Below, piece after piece: positions 15,565-24,332 of a stretch of DNA of 64,000 nt. Numbering within the stretch: position 1 is the first letter of the stretch; each line of letters begins with the position of its first letter. Under the pieces are notes generated by a model. That model saw only the letters and a list, made by a program, of their open reading frames with translations. It ran no database searches and had not been told where the DNA came from. Source of the DNA: Acidobacteriota bacterium (GTDB lineage: Bacteria > Acidobacteriota > Terriglobia > Terriglobales > Acidobacteriaceae); assembly GCA_018268895.1 (NCBI GenBank), contig JAFDVP010000014.1:1-64000 (forward strand), in the 5' to 3' direction. Both the position numbers and the translations under genes were made by a program.

Positions 15565-17229
15565 GTGACGAGCCGGGCTGCTGACGGGCAACCTTCTGCA
15601 TCGAAAGATGTTGTGAGCAATATATACCGCGAAAAGTCTGTGACGGATAGCGAGAAGCCGCAGAGGGGGCATAACGCGTGGCGTTGGATTGCTTTTTCGC
15701 TATTGTTGTTGGTTGTGATCGTTGCAGCCACCATCGAAATTACGTTTCATCGTGCCGGCCCTATTTTGAAAGGCCGTGTGGTCGAAACTCTCAGTACTCT
15801 TTTTGACAGCCAGGTTGACCTCGATGGTTTCCATGTTTCCGTAATGAAGGGGTTTGAGGTGTCTGGAGACGGATTGCGTATCTATCCCCCTGACGATGTT
15901 GTCGAAGCGGGAGCGAAAGGGCCGCTCATCTCGCTTGCCCATTTCGCTTTCCACGTCAATGTCGCTGGACTCTTTGCAAAGCCGATGCATGTGAGAACCG
16001 TAAATGTCCGTGGCATGACAATCAGTATTCCGCCCAGGGAGATGCGGCAGCAGGCTGCAAAGAGCAAGCGCCATATTGGCAAGATCAAAATTGTGGTCGA
16101 TAAGATCGATTGTGAAGATTCGAAGTTGATTATCGGCACAGCAAAGCCAGACAAAGATCCGAAGGAGTTCGACCTTCAGCACATCGTAATGCACAATATA
16201 GGGCCCGACGATCCCTGGCGCTATGATGCCACGCTGGTAAACGCAATTCCTACAGGAGACATTCACGCCGTAGGAACCTTTGGGCCCTGGGTAAACGAGA
16301 ACCCCGGAGACTCGGCAGTGACAGGGAAGTACACCTTTGACCATGCAGATCTAGGAACAATCAAAGGGATTGGCGGCATCCTTTCATCAGTCGGTGAATT
16401 CAACGGCCAATTGAATCGCATCGTCGTAGATGGCGTCACAGAGACGCCGAATTTCTCGCTGGACACGGCCAATCATCCGGTCCCGCTTCATACAAAATTT
16501 CATGCCATTGTCGATGGGACTAGCGGCGATACCTATTTGCAGCCGGTGGAAGCAAAGCTTCAGGAGTCGGAGTTTCGGTGTGCCGGTGCGATCATTAACG
16601 TCAAAGGGAAAGGGCACATCATTGATCTTGACGTAGACGTTCCTGGCGGTCGAATCCAGGATTTTCTGGAACTCTCTGTCAAAGCGAAGCCCGCTCTGAT
16701 GACAGGGCGATTGAACATGAAGACCAAATTGCACATCCGCCCTGGCGATGAGAGCGTTACGCAAAAACTCGGGCTAAAGGGCAGCTTCAAGTTGCGGGCA
16801 ATACATTTTTCCAACCCGGAATGGCAGGACAAAGTCGATATGCTGAGCCTCAGAGCGCAGGGAAATGCAAAGGAAGCAAAGCCGGGAGCCGATGATGTGT
16901 TGTCGCAGATGAGCGGGGATTTCACCATGGGGGACGGCAAGCTACACTTCAAAAAACTTATGTATGCCTTGCCCGGAGCGGACATTAACCTGGCCGGTGT
17001 CTACTCACTTGACGGCAATCAATTGGATTTTGATGGGAAGATGCGTACCAAAGCCGCGCTCTCGCAGATGGTCGCAACCTGGTGGAAGTCATGGCTACTG
17101 AAGCCCGTCGATCCCTTCTTCAGGAAGTACGGTGCTGGAGCGGAGATTCCGATAAAAATTAGTGGAAGTAAAGGAGAGCCAAAGTTCGGGCTCGACTTGA
17201 AGCATAAGGATAAAGACAAGGGCGAGTGA
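15565..17229 (+). CDS. AsmA/DUF748-like membrane-anchored protein
   Basis: A 554-residue protein with one N-terminal transmembrane anchor (about residues 40-60, WIAFSLLLLVVIVAATIEI) and a long periplasmic beta-rich part. FDSQVDLDGFHVSVMKGFEV right after the anchor is the AsmA-type motif, and the repeated short strands to the end resemble the beta-taco fold of AsmA/TamB-like lipid-transfer proteins. Starts at GTG 15565; in-frame GTGs at 15613 and 15640 are possible. It is divergent from bufA2 and ends 16 bases from the converging VWA gene. Function is inferred from fold only. Confidence 0.75.
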   Translation: MTSRAADGQPSASKDVVSNIYREKSVTDSEKPQRGHNAWRWIAFSLLLLVVIVAATIEITFHRAGPILKGRVVETLSTLFDSQVDLDGFHVSVMKGFEVSGDGLRIYPPDDVVEAGAKGPLISLAHFAFHVNVAGLFAKPMHVRTVNVRGMTISIPPREMRQQAAKSKRHIGKIKIVVDKIDCEDSKLIIGTAKPDKDPKEFDLQHIVMHNIGPDDPWRYDATLVNAIPTGDIHAVGTFGPWVNENPGDSAVTGKYTFDHADLGTIKGIGGILSSVGEFNGQLNRIVVDGVTETPNFSLDTANHPVPLHTKFHAIVDGTSGDTYLQPVEAKLQESEFRCAGAIINVKGKGHIIDLDVDVPGGRIQDFLELSVKAKPALMTGRLNMKTKLHIRPGDESVTQKLGLKGSFKLRAIHFSNPEWQDKVDMLSLRAQGNAKEAKPGADDVLSQMSGDFTMGDGKLHFKKLMYALPGADINLAGVYSLDGNQLDFDGKMRTKAALSQMVATWWKSWLLKPVDPFFRKYGAGAEIPIKISGSKGEPKFGLDLKHKDKDKGE

Positions 17230-17245
17230 TTGCTTTGATAGATCG

Positions 17246-18490
17246 CTAGTGCACGGTCTTCATGCGCCGAGACATGAAGTCCATCAGCAGATAGTTGCCT
17301 AGCGTCTGCGGTGTGGTGAAGTATGCTTTGCCTCGGCACATGGCGCTCACCTTCTGTACAAACTGCATCAATGTGAAGTCGTTGGCAAGCATGAAGGTGT
17401 TGATCATGATGTTGGATCGCTTGCAGCGGGAGACCTCCTCAAGCGTCTCTTCGATAACGAGCGGGTCGAGGCCGAAGGCGTTCTTGTAGATGCGCCCGTC
17501 AGGCAGCGTGAGCGCCGAGGGTTTGCCATCGGTGATCATCACGATCTGCTTCATGTCCTTGTTCTGCCGGGCGAGGATACGTTGCGCGAGCCTGAGGCCA
17601 TCGCGGGTGTTGGTGTAGTGCGGGCCTACCTTGACGCGTGAGAGCCGCGCGACCGGGACCTCTTCCGCTGTGTCGTGGAAGAGAACGAGGTTAAGCGTGT
17701 CGCCCGGGAACTGCGTGCGGATGAGATGCGCCAGCGCCATGGCGACGCGCTTTGCCGGGGTGAAGCGGTCTTCGCCGTAGAGGATCATCGAGTGCGAGCA
17801 GTCGAGGAGCACGACGGTAGCGCACGACGATTGGTAGTCGGACTGGTGGACGTAGAGGTCGGAGTACTCGATGTTGAGCGGTGTGTGTTCTTCGCCCTCA
17901 ACAGCGGTTGAGATGCCCTCGTGAGCGAAGACGCTGGAGAAGGTGGCGGTGACGTCGAGGTTGAGCGTGTCGCCGAACTCGTAGAGCTTGGAAGAGCCGT
18001 TGATCTCGACGCCGGCGGCCTCATGGCGGGTGTCGTGACGGCCGAAGTTGGAGCGGCCAAGCGGGCCGAGCAGCTCGCGCAGCGCCTTGTAGCCGAGGAA
18101 GTCCATGCCCTTGTCGGTGACCTCGAAGCGGGCCTGCGTGTTGTTGCCGTCGCCGGTCTCGCTCTGTCCCTGTTGAGGCATCTCGGCGTTGATAAAGTTC
18201 TGCTCCTGCATCTTCTGAATGATTTTGTCGACCAGATCTTCGATCTGGTCCTCGGGGAGCGTATCGTACTTCTCCTGCGCTTCCTCGTCGAACAGTTCGC
18301 CGGACTCGAGCGCCTGACGGATGGCTTCGCGGAGGTTCTCCAGTGTCTGATCGTTGGATTCGCTGAACTGAGAGTATGGATCGTTGAAGCCGGAGTCGAG
18401 TAGAAAGTCGGACAGGGCCTGCATCAGATCTTCGAGGCCGAAGCTGGAGGAGAGATCGCCGGTAAATTTCGTGTAGCGGACCCGTTTCAT
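17246..18490 (-). CDS. VWA-domain protein, partner of MoxR-like ATPase
   Basis: A 414-residue protein without signal peptide. The N-terminal 150 residues are acidic and helical (NLREAIRQALESGELFDEEA, then TLPEDQIEDLVDKIIQKMQE). The C-terminal half is a von Willebrand A domain with a good MIDAS: DCSHSM (DxSxS) and a later ITDGKPSALTLPDGR. Proteins like this work with MoxR/RavA-type AAA+ ATPases as metal-ion-dependent adaptors in assembly or insertion of metal centres; the ATPase gene lies at 19759-21300 on the same strand, with an alginate lyase gene between. The target is unknown. Confidence 0.88.
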   Translation of the reverse strand: MKRVRYTKFTGDLSSSFGLEDLMQALSDFLLDSGFNDPYSQFSESNDQTLENLREAIRQALESGELFDEEAQEKYDTLPEDQIEDLVDKIIQKMQEQNFINAEMPQQGQSETGDGNNTQARFEVTDKGMDFLGYKALRELLGPLGRSNFGRHDTRHEAAGVEINGSSKLYEFGDTLNLDVTATFSSVFAHEGISTAVEGEEHTPLNIEYSDLYVHQSDYQSSCATVVLLDCSHSMILYGEDRFTPAKRVAMALAHLIRTQFPGDTLNLVLFHDTAEEVPVARLSRVKVGPHYTNTRDGLRLAQRILARQNKDMKQIVMITDGKPSALTLPDGRIYKNAFGLDPLVIEETLEEVSRCKRSNIMINTFMLANDFTLMQFVQKVSAMCRGKAYFTTPQTLGNYLLMDFMSRRMKTVH

Positions 18491-18566
18491 CGAAGCGTCT
18501 CCTCACACAGCGCGCAGGCGCCTGTGCTTTAGAGTGTAGACGCTCCGGAGGGGATTCCGGTGCCGT

Positions 18567-19706
18567 TCATTTTCCTCGCGCCGTGTCTGGCACAAAGCCC
18601 GCAATGACGGTTGTGTTTCCCCCAACGCGCGAGGCGAAGGTAGGCCGTTCCAGTCCTTGCTGAATCGCCGGCGGGAGATGTGGATCGTAGAGGGAGTAAA
18701 ACTCGGCGAACGAAGAAAAATCGCTGCCCTTATCGTCGATCATCTGTTCGTCGGGAGTATAGGCCTTGATGATCTGCGGATTGGCGACAGCTTCGCCAAG
18801 GAAATCGACTGCGTCTTTGACTGTACGGCCGCTCGGCGAGCGGTACTGTATCAACGGAATATGCTGTCTCTCCGCGAAGGATGCGAGCGGAAGAAGCGGC
18901 TGCAATGCGAAGGACTGGTAGTGGATCGCGCGTTCGTGGCGGGCCATCTCCTGGGGCAGCGCTCCACGCTGGTCGAGCTCGTCGATGGCCTGGCGGTAGG
19001 TTGCGAGACCCCAGGTGAAGAGGTCGTCGTCCGATGAGATCACGCCTGTGGCAACCGCGGCCAGTCCACGCCAGTAGTGGTGGTTGTTCTTTTGCGTGCG
19101 CGATTTGTCGAACTCGACGGTGCGGTGGGCGACCTTGTTCATCCACGCGATGTCACGCTTGACCTGCGCTGCATCGAGAGAGGTCTCGTTGACAAGAACC
19201 GACTCGCTGATAGCGATCGAGCTAAGCGTCCATTCCACCTGATACCACGCCTGCGAGCTTTCCTTCGGATCGTAGTCGAGGAGCGCACCTGCCTGTGCCC
19301 AGGCGTCGATCTGCTGCTGGGAGCACTGCGCCTCTGCTTTGCTCGACGTGACGAGCCATTGATTCATGCCAGCTGTGACGCGACGCTCGAAGTCGTTGTA
19401 GACACGTGTGACAGGTGCCTCGGCTGGGTTGATGGGGCCGTGTCCACCGCTAAGGTAGTGCGGGGGGATGATCATGCGACCGGCTGGTGGCGCGATGGGT
19501 GGCAATTTGGAACAGGAGTTGAGCGAGGCGATAGCCTGTGCTGTGCGCGGATCTTTGTTGTGGCTAAGCTGCTGATGGCGCGCGGCGACGTCGATGTAGG
19601 AGGCCATGGGGTTCGAGACGTGTTCGGCGTTGGCGGAGCAGGCAAGCCACAGGAGTGATGTGGCGCACAGTTGTAGAGATCGCGTCAGCGGATGTGTTCC
19701 GGGCAT
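18567..19706 (-). CDS. Alginate lyase family protein (PL5, AlgL-like)
   Basis: A 379-residue exported protein. After a signal peptide (residues 1-27, ending CSANA) it follows the alginate lyase fold, an alpha-barrel: KLPPIAPPAGRMIIPPHYL, the catalytic-site motif NNHHYWRGLAAVA and RHERAIHYQSFALQPLLPLA. Both motifs line up with AlgL (NNHxYW with its His, and the later R..RAxxYxxxALPPL). It would cut beta-1,4-mannuronate bonds, or a similar uronate polymer. There are no other alginate genes near, so use of external polymer or wall remodelling is equally possible. It sits between the AAA+ and VWA genes on the same strand. Confidence 0.8.
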   Translation of the reverse strand: MPGTHPLTRSLQLCATSLLWLACSANAEHVSNPMASYIDVAARHQQLSHNKDPRTAQAIASLNSCSKLPPIAPPAGRMIIPPHYLSGGHGPINPAEAPVTRVYNDFERRVTAGMNQWLVTSSKAEAQCSQQQIDAWAQAGALLDYDPKESSQAWYQVEWTLSSIAISESVLVNETSLDAAQVKRDIAWMNKVAHRTVEFDKSRTQKNNHHYWRGLAAVATGVISSDDDLFTWGLATYRQAIDELDQRGALPQEMARHERAIHYQSFALQPLLPLASFAERQHIPLIQYRSPSGRTVKDAVDFLGEAVANPQIIKAYTPDEQMIDDKGSDFSSFAEFYSLYDPHLPPAIQQGLERPTFASRVGGNTTVIAGFVPDTARGK

Positions 19707-19758
19707 TTGGGAAGTCTAGTCGAAGATGGAGCGGCCGTCTGCCCCCAAAGGGTTGAAG

Positions 19759-21300
19759 TTAGTTAAAGCCGCGACGTGTGCGATTGCGTGGGTTGAACTC
19801 TTCCTGCTCGCGTTCGCGCATGCGCTCGGCATACTGCGTGGCCTGGTCGACGCGCTGCTTCTTTTCGGCGGCGGTGAAGACGCGCTCCTCGGCTCGGCTG
19901 ATGCGTTTGTGGGCGGTCATGCCTTCGAGGAGGAATTCGGCAGCGCTGACGGCCTCTTCCGGTGACGATTTGCCGTTGATGTTCAGGGGCGTGAGTTTTT
20001 CGAAGAGTCCTTGAATCTGCTTGAGTTCGGCGAGCGATCCCGAGGCAGGCTGCGCGTCATTCAGCTGTACGGCGCCGCCGAGGTTGAACCACTGTTCGAT
20101 CTGCTGCGTGTCGGCGCCGGCGAAGTACTTGTCGAAGATGATGCCGACGGCGCCGCGGATGATCTCGCGAATGACGGTATCGGCGCCGCGCATCTCGCCT
20201 TCGTACTCGAGCTCGATCTTCCCGGTGATTCCAGGAAGAGCGGCGAAGATATCGCCGACGCGCGGGACGACAAGGCTCTCGCCGTGAAGCAGCGCGCGCC
20301 GTTCAGCGTTTGAGAGCACAAGCTCCATGGTGGAGATCGGAAGACGTTGCGAGACGCCGGAGCGCTTGTCGACCTTCTTGTCTTCGCGCGCGGCGAAGGC
20401 GATCTGTTCGACGATCTGGCGGATGTAGTGCGGGATTTCGATCTTCGCGGCCGGGCGTTCGGACCATGCCTCCTGCGCGGTGATGCGAATGCCCTCTTCG
20501 ATGTCCTCGGGGTAGTGCGTGCGGATCTCGGAGCCGATGCGGTCCTTGAGCGGTGTGACGATCTTGCCGCGCGCCGTGTAGTCCTCGGGGTTGGCCGAGA
20601 AGACGATGGCGACGTCGAGAGGGAGGCGCACCGGGTATCCCTTAATCTGTACGTCGCCCTCCTGCATGATGTTGAATAGCGCGACCTGAATTTTGCCTGC
20701 GAGGTCGGGGAGCTCGTTGATGGCGAAGATGCCGCGATTGGCGCGGGGCAGCAGGCCGTAGTGCATGGTCAGCTCCGAGCCGAGGTCCTGGTTGGAGCGT
20801 GCAGCCTTGATTGGGTCGATGTCGCCGACGAGGTCGGCCACGGTTACGTCGGGTGTGGCGAGCTTCTCGACGAAGCGGTCGTCTGGAGTGAGCCAGGCGA
20901 TCGGAGTGTCATCGCCCAACTTGGCTATGAGGTCGCGCGAGTATTTGCTGATGGGCGCGTATGGATTGTCGCGAACCTCGGAGCCGGCGACGTACGGCGT
21001 ATGCGGATCGAGCAGTGTGGTGAGCGCGCGCAGGATGCGCGACTTCGCCTGTCCGCGCAGGCCGAGGAGGATGAAGTTGTGGCGCGAGAGCAGCGCGTTG
21101 ACGATCTGCGGAACGACCGTGTCCTCGTAGCCGACGATGCCGGGGAAGATGGCATCCTGAGTCCCTTTGCTGCGGGCGCTCGCTTGCAGACGGGCGATCA
21201 GGTTCTCGCGAAGCTCGTCCTTCACACTGCGGGCGAGGCGTTCGGGGGTGTATTCGCTGTTGCGGAGAGCGCCGAGTGTCGCAGGAAGTGAAGTCGTCAT
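19759..21300 (-). CDS. MoxR-like AAA+ ATPase (magnesium-chelatase type)
   Basis: A 513-residue ATPase. The P-loop is GLRGQAKSR (Ala before Lys, as in MoxR/RavA), then Walker B in GIFAINELPDL, sensor 1 IVFSANPEDYTARG and the arginine-finger segment PLKDRIGSEIRTHYP. The C-terminal third is helical with a charged tail. The start is set at ATG 21300 (MTTSLPATL). Known role of the group: works with a VWA protein as a chelatase-like or chaperone-like machine; the VWA gene is at 17246-18490. I infer that they form one complex although a lyase gene lies between. Substrate unknown. Confidence 0.88.
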   Translation of the reverse strand: MTTSLPATLGALRNSEYTPERLARSVKDELRENLIARLQASARSKGTQDAIFPGIVGYEDTVVPQIVNALLSRHNFILLGLRGQAKSRILRALTTLLDPHTPYVAGSEVRDNPYAPISKYSRDLIAKLGDDTPIAWLTPDDRFVEKLATPDVTVADLVGDIDPIKAARSNQDLGSELTMHYGLLPRANRGIFAINELPDLAGKIQVALFNIMQEGDVQIKGYPVRLPLDVAIVFSANPEDYTARGKIVTPLKDRIGSEIRTHYPEDIEEGIRITAQEAWSERPAAKIEIPHYIRQIVEQIAFAAREDKKVDKRSGVSQRLPISTMELVLSNAERRALLHGESLVVPRVGDIFAALPGITGKIELEYEGEMRGADTVIREIIRGAVGIIFDKYFAGADTQQIEQWFNLGGAVQLNDAQPASGSLAELKQIQGLFEKLTPLNINGKSSPEEAVSAAEFLLEGMTAHKRISRAEERVFTAAEKKQRVDQATQYAERMREREQEEFNPRNRTRRGFN

Positions 21301-21334
21301 GCCTAAGTATAGATGTTCCCGCAACTGGAAAGCC

Positions 21335-21646
21335 TCAGCGGCTCAGGTCTTCGCGCAGGGCCTCCATCTCGGCCAGGGCGTGCTGGTTGCCGGTGCGGTT
21401 GGCGGCGGAGATGCCGCTGTGCAGCCGTTCCAGCGCCTCGTCGACGCGGCCGAGCTTTGCCATTGTCTGCGCGGACATCTGGTAGGCCGGAACGTAATCG
21501 GGATTGTGCCCGATCAGAGTGGTGAATTCGCTGAGTGCGGCCTCCGTGTCTCCCTCGGAGATGTGGGCCATGGCCAGGCCGTAACGGGCAAAGGCGTCTG
21601 CCGGGTTCTGCTGGAGTACCTGGGTAAGAAGAGCGATGCGGTCCAT
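21335..21646 (-). CDS. Small tetratricopeptide repeat protein
   Basis: A 103-residue protein made of about two and a half TPR units: NPADAFARYGLAMAHISEGD, NPDYVPAYQMSAQTMAKLGR and a final TGNQHALAEMEALREDL. No signal peptide. TPR proteins of this size act as protein-protein adaptors. Start ATG 21646; longer upstream frames overlap the divergent thioesterase gene. It lies 35 bases after the AAA+ gene start on the same strand and could be cotranscribed with it. Confidence 0.8.
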   Translation of the reverse strand: MDRIALLTQVLQQNPADAFARYGLAMAHISEGDTEAALSEFTTLIGHNPDYVPAYQMSAQTMAKLGRVDEALERLHSGISAANRTGNQHALAEMEALREDLSR

Positions 21647-21707
21647 AAGACGATGGTGCGATGCCGCGCATGGAGTTGGCAAGCGGCGACAATTTACACT
21701 GGTAGGA

Positions 21708-22229
21708 ATGAGCGAAGAGGTTTTGGCAAGAACGGTGTGCGAGTCGCAGTCCGAACGCAGCGAGATCATCTTTCCCGCCGATGCGAACGCGCTGGGAAAT
21801 CTGTTCGGCGGCAGGTTGATGCAGTACATTGACCTCGTAGGAGCGATGGCGGCCAGCCGTCATGCTCGGGCCACCACTGTGACGGCGAGCATGGACCATC
21901 TGGACTTTGTTGCGCCTGTGCGCGTTGGCGACCTGCTGATCCTGAAGGCGAGCGTCAACCGGGCCTTTCGCACTTCGATGGAGGTCGGTGTGAAGGCGAT
22001 GGTGGAGGATGTGAGGAAGAACCGGCTGCGCCACGTTTCGTCCGCGTACCTGACCTACGTTGCGATGGACTTGGATGGAAAGAAGATTGTTGTGCCGCAG
22101 GTGGTTCCGGAGACGGAGCACCAGAAGCGGCGGTATGAGGATGCAGGCCGGAGGCGCGAGATGCGCGCCGGCGAGACCCAGCGCAAGAAAGAGATACGTG
22201 GCCTGCTCGGCGAAGAGTGGCACGTCTGA
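21708..22229 (+). CDS. Acyl-CoA thioesterase, hotdog fold (YciA/BACH-like)
   Basis: A 173-residue hotdog-fold thioesterase that splits acyl-CoA to free acid and CoA. The motif ADANALGNLFGGRLMQYIDL carries the catalytic Asn/Asp-type residues of the acyl-CoA hydrolase group, followed by ASMDHLDFVAPVRVGDLL. The C-terminal 40 residues are basic and charged (KKRRYEDAGRRREMRAG in outline), likely a flexible tail. Start ATG 21708; the frame is open upstream into the TPR gene. It ends 20 bases before the Mrp start. Confidence 0.88.
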   Translation: MSEEVLARTVCESQSERSEIIFPADANALGNLFGGRLMQYIDLVGAMAASRHARATTVTASMDHLDFVAPVRVGDLLILKASVNRAFRTSMEVGVKAMVEDVRKNRLRHVSSAYLTYVAMDLDGKKIVVPQVVPETEHQKRRYEDAGRRREMRAGETQRKKEIRGLLGEEWHV

Positions 22230-22249
22230 ACGAATCGAGGGAGACATAT

Positions 22250-23083
22250 ATGGGACACATGGGAGCAGGAGCACCGCAGGGGCCGCAGCCTCTGCCCGGA
22301 ATAGCGCACGTCGTAGCGGTCGGTAGCGGCAAGGGCGGGGTGGGAAAGACGACCGTCGCGGTGAACATGTCCGTCTCGCTGGCGAAGCTCGGCTACAAGG
22401 TTGGTCTGATCGACGCGGACATCTACGGGCCGAACGTGCCGACGATGCTCGGGGCCACGCGGCAGCCAAACGTCTTGGGAGACAACCGCATCGAGCCGGT
22501 GCTCGCGCACGGGGTGAAGTTCATCTCCATCGGACTGATCTCGCCTGGCGACAAACCTCTTGTGATGCGCGGGCCGATGCTGCACCAGATCATCCGCCAG
22601 TTCCTGCAACAGGTGGAGTGGGGCGAGCTGGACTTCCTGATCATCGACCTTCCTCCGGGCACGGGCGACGTGGTCATCTCGCTGGTGCAGACGGTCCCTC
22701 TGACGGGCGCGATTGTGGTTTCGACAGGCTCGAACGTTGCGCTTGAGGATGCGCGTAAGGCGCTCGAGATGTTCCACCAGGTCAAGGTCGACGTTCTCGG
22801 CTTGATCGAAAACATGTCGCAGATGACTCTGCCTTCGGGCGAGGTCATCGACGTCTTCGGGGCTGGTGGGACGGAGCGGACGGCGGCGCAGTTCGGGCTG
22901 GACTTCCTGGGGGCAGTCGACCTCGATCCCACGATTCGTGAGGGCGGCGATAAGGGGCTGCCGGTTGCCCTGGCAGGGCCGGAATCGAAACTTGCGGCGG
23001 AGTTCTACGCGGTCGCCCGGCGTGTCGCGGACAAGGCGCGTGAGAGCGCGTCTAAGAGTGAGGATGTTCTGGAGATCAGTTGA
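22250..23083 (+). CDS. mrp: Mrp/NBP35-family ATP-binding Fe-S carrier, lacking CxxC
   Basis: A 277-residue P-loop ATPase of the Mrp/ApbC family, which passes iron-sulfur clusters to target proteins. Seen: the deviant Walker A GSGKGGVGKTT (25-35), DADIYGPNVPTMLG, and IIDLPPGTGDV. In most members ENMS is followed by a CPxC pair that binds the cluster at the dimer interface; here the stretch is ENMSQMTLPSGEVIDVFG with no Cys. Related Cys-less members exist, so it may act as a regulator or scaffold without a cluster. Start ATG 22250 has GAGGGAGA upstream; the frame is open to 22217 in the thioesterase gene. Confidence 0.9.
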   Translation: MGHMGAGAPQGPQPLPGIAHVVAVGSGKGGVGKTTVAVNMSVSLAKLGYKVGLIDADIYGPNVPTMLGATRQPNVLGDNRIEPVLAHGVKFISIGLISPGDKPLVMRGPMLHQIIRQFLQQVEWGELDFLIIDLPPGTGDVVISLVQTVPLTGAIVVSTGSNVALEDARKALEMFHQVKVDVLGLIENMSQMTLPSGEVIDVFGAGGTERTAAQFGLDFLGAVDLDPTIREGGDKGLPVALAGPESKLAAEFYAVARRVADKARESASKSEDVLEIS

Positions 23084-23147
23084 TTGAGGCGGTTACTCTG
23101 CGAGCTGTTTGACACGAAGGGTAGACTGGTCACGTGCGGGGGGACCG

Positions 23148-24227
23148 ATGGCAGAGCGAGAGCAGGTAACGGCGCGGCAGCGGGCCATCCTGACTGCCAT
23201 TATTGAGAGCTACATCGAGACCGGCGAGCCGGTTGGCTCCGGTACGATTGCGCGTCTGCCTCATGGCGAGGCACAGGCGATGAGCCCGGCTACTGTTCGC
23301 AACGAGATGGCCGAGCTGGCCGATGCGGGCCTCCTGGAGCAGCCGCACACCTCTGCTGGGCGTATTCCTACAGCGCGGGCGTTCCGCATGTATGTCGAGC
23401 AGTTGAGCGGTGGCGCGAACCCCCGCATCGACGCTGCCCGGCTTCCCGCGCGCTCGCGCAGGCAGATTGACTCAAGCTTTGTGGGGCTGGCGGGGACGCA
23501 GGCGGTGCTGGAGCGCACCTCGCATGTGCTGGCGACGCTCTCGAGCGGCGTAGGGCTGGCGATTGCGGCGGCGGCCGAGGGCGATCTGCTGGAGCATGTG
23601 CACTTTTCGCGGCTGGCCCCGGCACGGGTGCTCGCCGTGGTGGTGACCCGCTCGGGGATGGTGCGCGACCGGGTGCTGGCGCTCGACCGCGACCTGACGC
23701 TGGGGGAGCTGGAGACGGCATCGAACTTTCTGAATGAGCACTTCCGCGGCTGGAGCGTGGAGCAGGTGCGCTCGGAGCTTGCGCGGATGGTTGAGCGCGA
23801 GCGCAGCGAGTACCAGCGACTGCTCAACTCGGTGCAGCAGCTATGGGGAAAGGTTGTTCCGGCGAGCGAGGCGCGAGTGCAACCTGTTTATGTAGAAGGC
23901 GTTGCGAACCTTATCGCACCGAACATCGACGGGGAGCGGCTGCGGGAGATGCTGGCGGCGCTCGAGGCCAAGCAGCGGCTGGTTGACCTGCTGAACGCCT
24001 ACATCGATGCCCGGCAGCAGAGCGTGCGGGTGGTCTTCGACCTCGAGGAGCAGGCCCCGGAGATGGCTGGCCTGGTGCTGATTGCGGCCCCCACCCGGCT
24101 GGCCGGTGAAAACCGGGGCACGATTGGCGTGATTGGTAGCAAACGGATGGATTACGAGAATACGATGAATGCCGTAAGCTATCTGTCGCGGGTCTTCGAT
24201 CGTATTGCTCTGCATCAGAACGAATAA
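23148..24227 (+). CDS. hrcA: Heat-inducible transcription repressor HrcA
   Basis: A 359-residue HrcA. The N-terminal winged helix reads TARQRAILTAIIESYIETGE, then PVGSGTIAR and MSPATVRNEMAELADAGLLE followed by QPHTSAGRIPT, all diagnostic; the GAF-like core and the C-terminal VIGSKRMDYENTMNAVSYLS follow. Known role: represses chaperone operons by binding CIRCE (TTAGCACTC-N9-GAGTGCTAA); I see no CIRCE in the upstream 65 bases, so this operon is not obviously self-repressed here. grpE and dnaJ follow. Start ATG 23148 with a GGGGGGAC site. Confidence 0.95.
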   Translation: MAEREQVTARQRAILTAIIESYIETGEPVGSGTIARLPHGEAQAMSPATVRNEMAELADAGLLEQPHTSAGRIPTARAFRMYVEQLSGGANPRIDAARLPARSRRQIDSSFVGLAGTQAVLERTSHVLATLSSGVGLAIAAAAEGDLLEHVHFSRLAPARVLAVVVTRSGMVRDRVLALDRDLTLGELETASNFLNEHFRGWSVEQVRSELARMVERERSEYQRLLNSVQQLWGKVVPASEARVQPVYVEGVANLIAPNIDGERLREMLAALEAKQRLVDLLNAYIDARQQSVRVVFDLEEQAPEMAGLVLIAAPTRLAGENRGTIGVIGSKRMDYENTMNAVSYLSRVFDRIALHQNE

Positions 24228-24332
24228 TCAGTTACTTGCGACTCTATTGCGATGGCTGTCGGGTTGCCCCGTCAGGGGCTTGCGCAATCGGCGATAATGG
24301 TAGAGGAACGAACTATGAGGAGACATAATTCC

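Noticed and set aside
23084..23147. CIRCE operator before hrcA
   Set aside because: No TTAGCACTC-N9-GAGTGCTAA or near match is present in this stretch.
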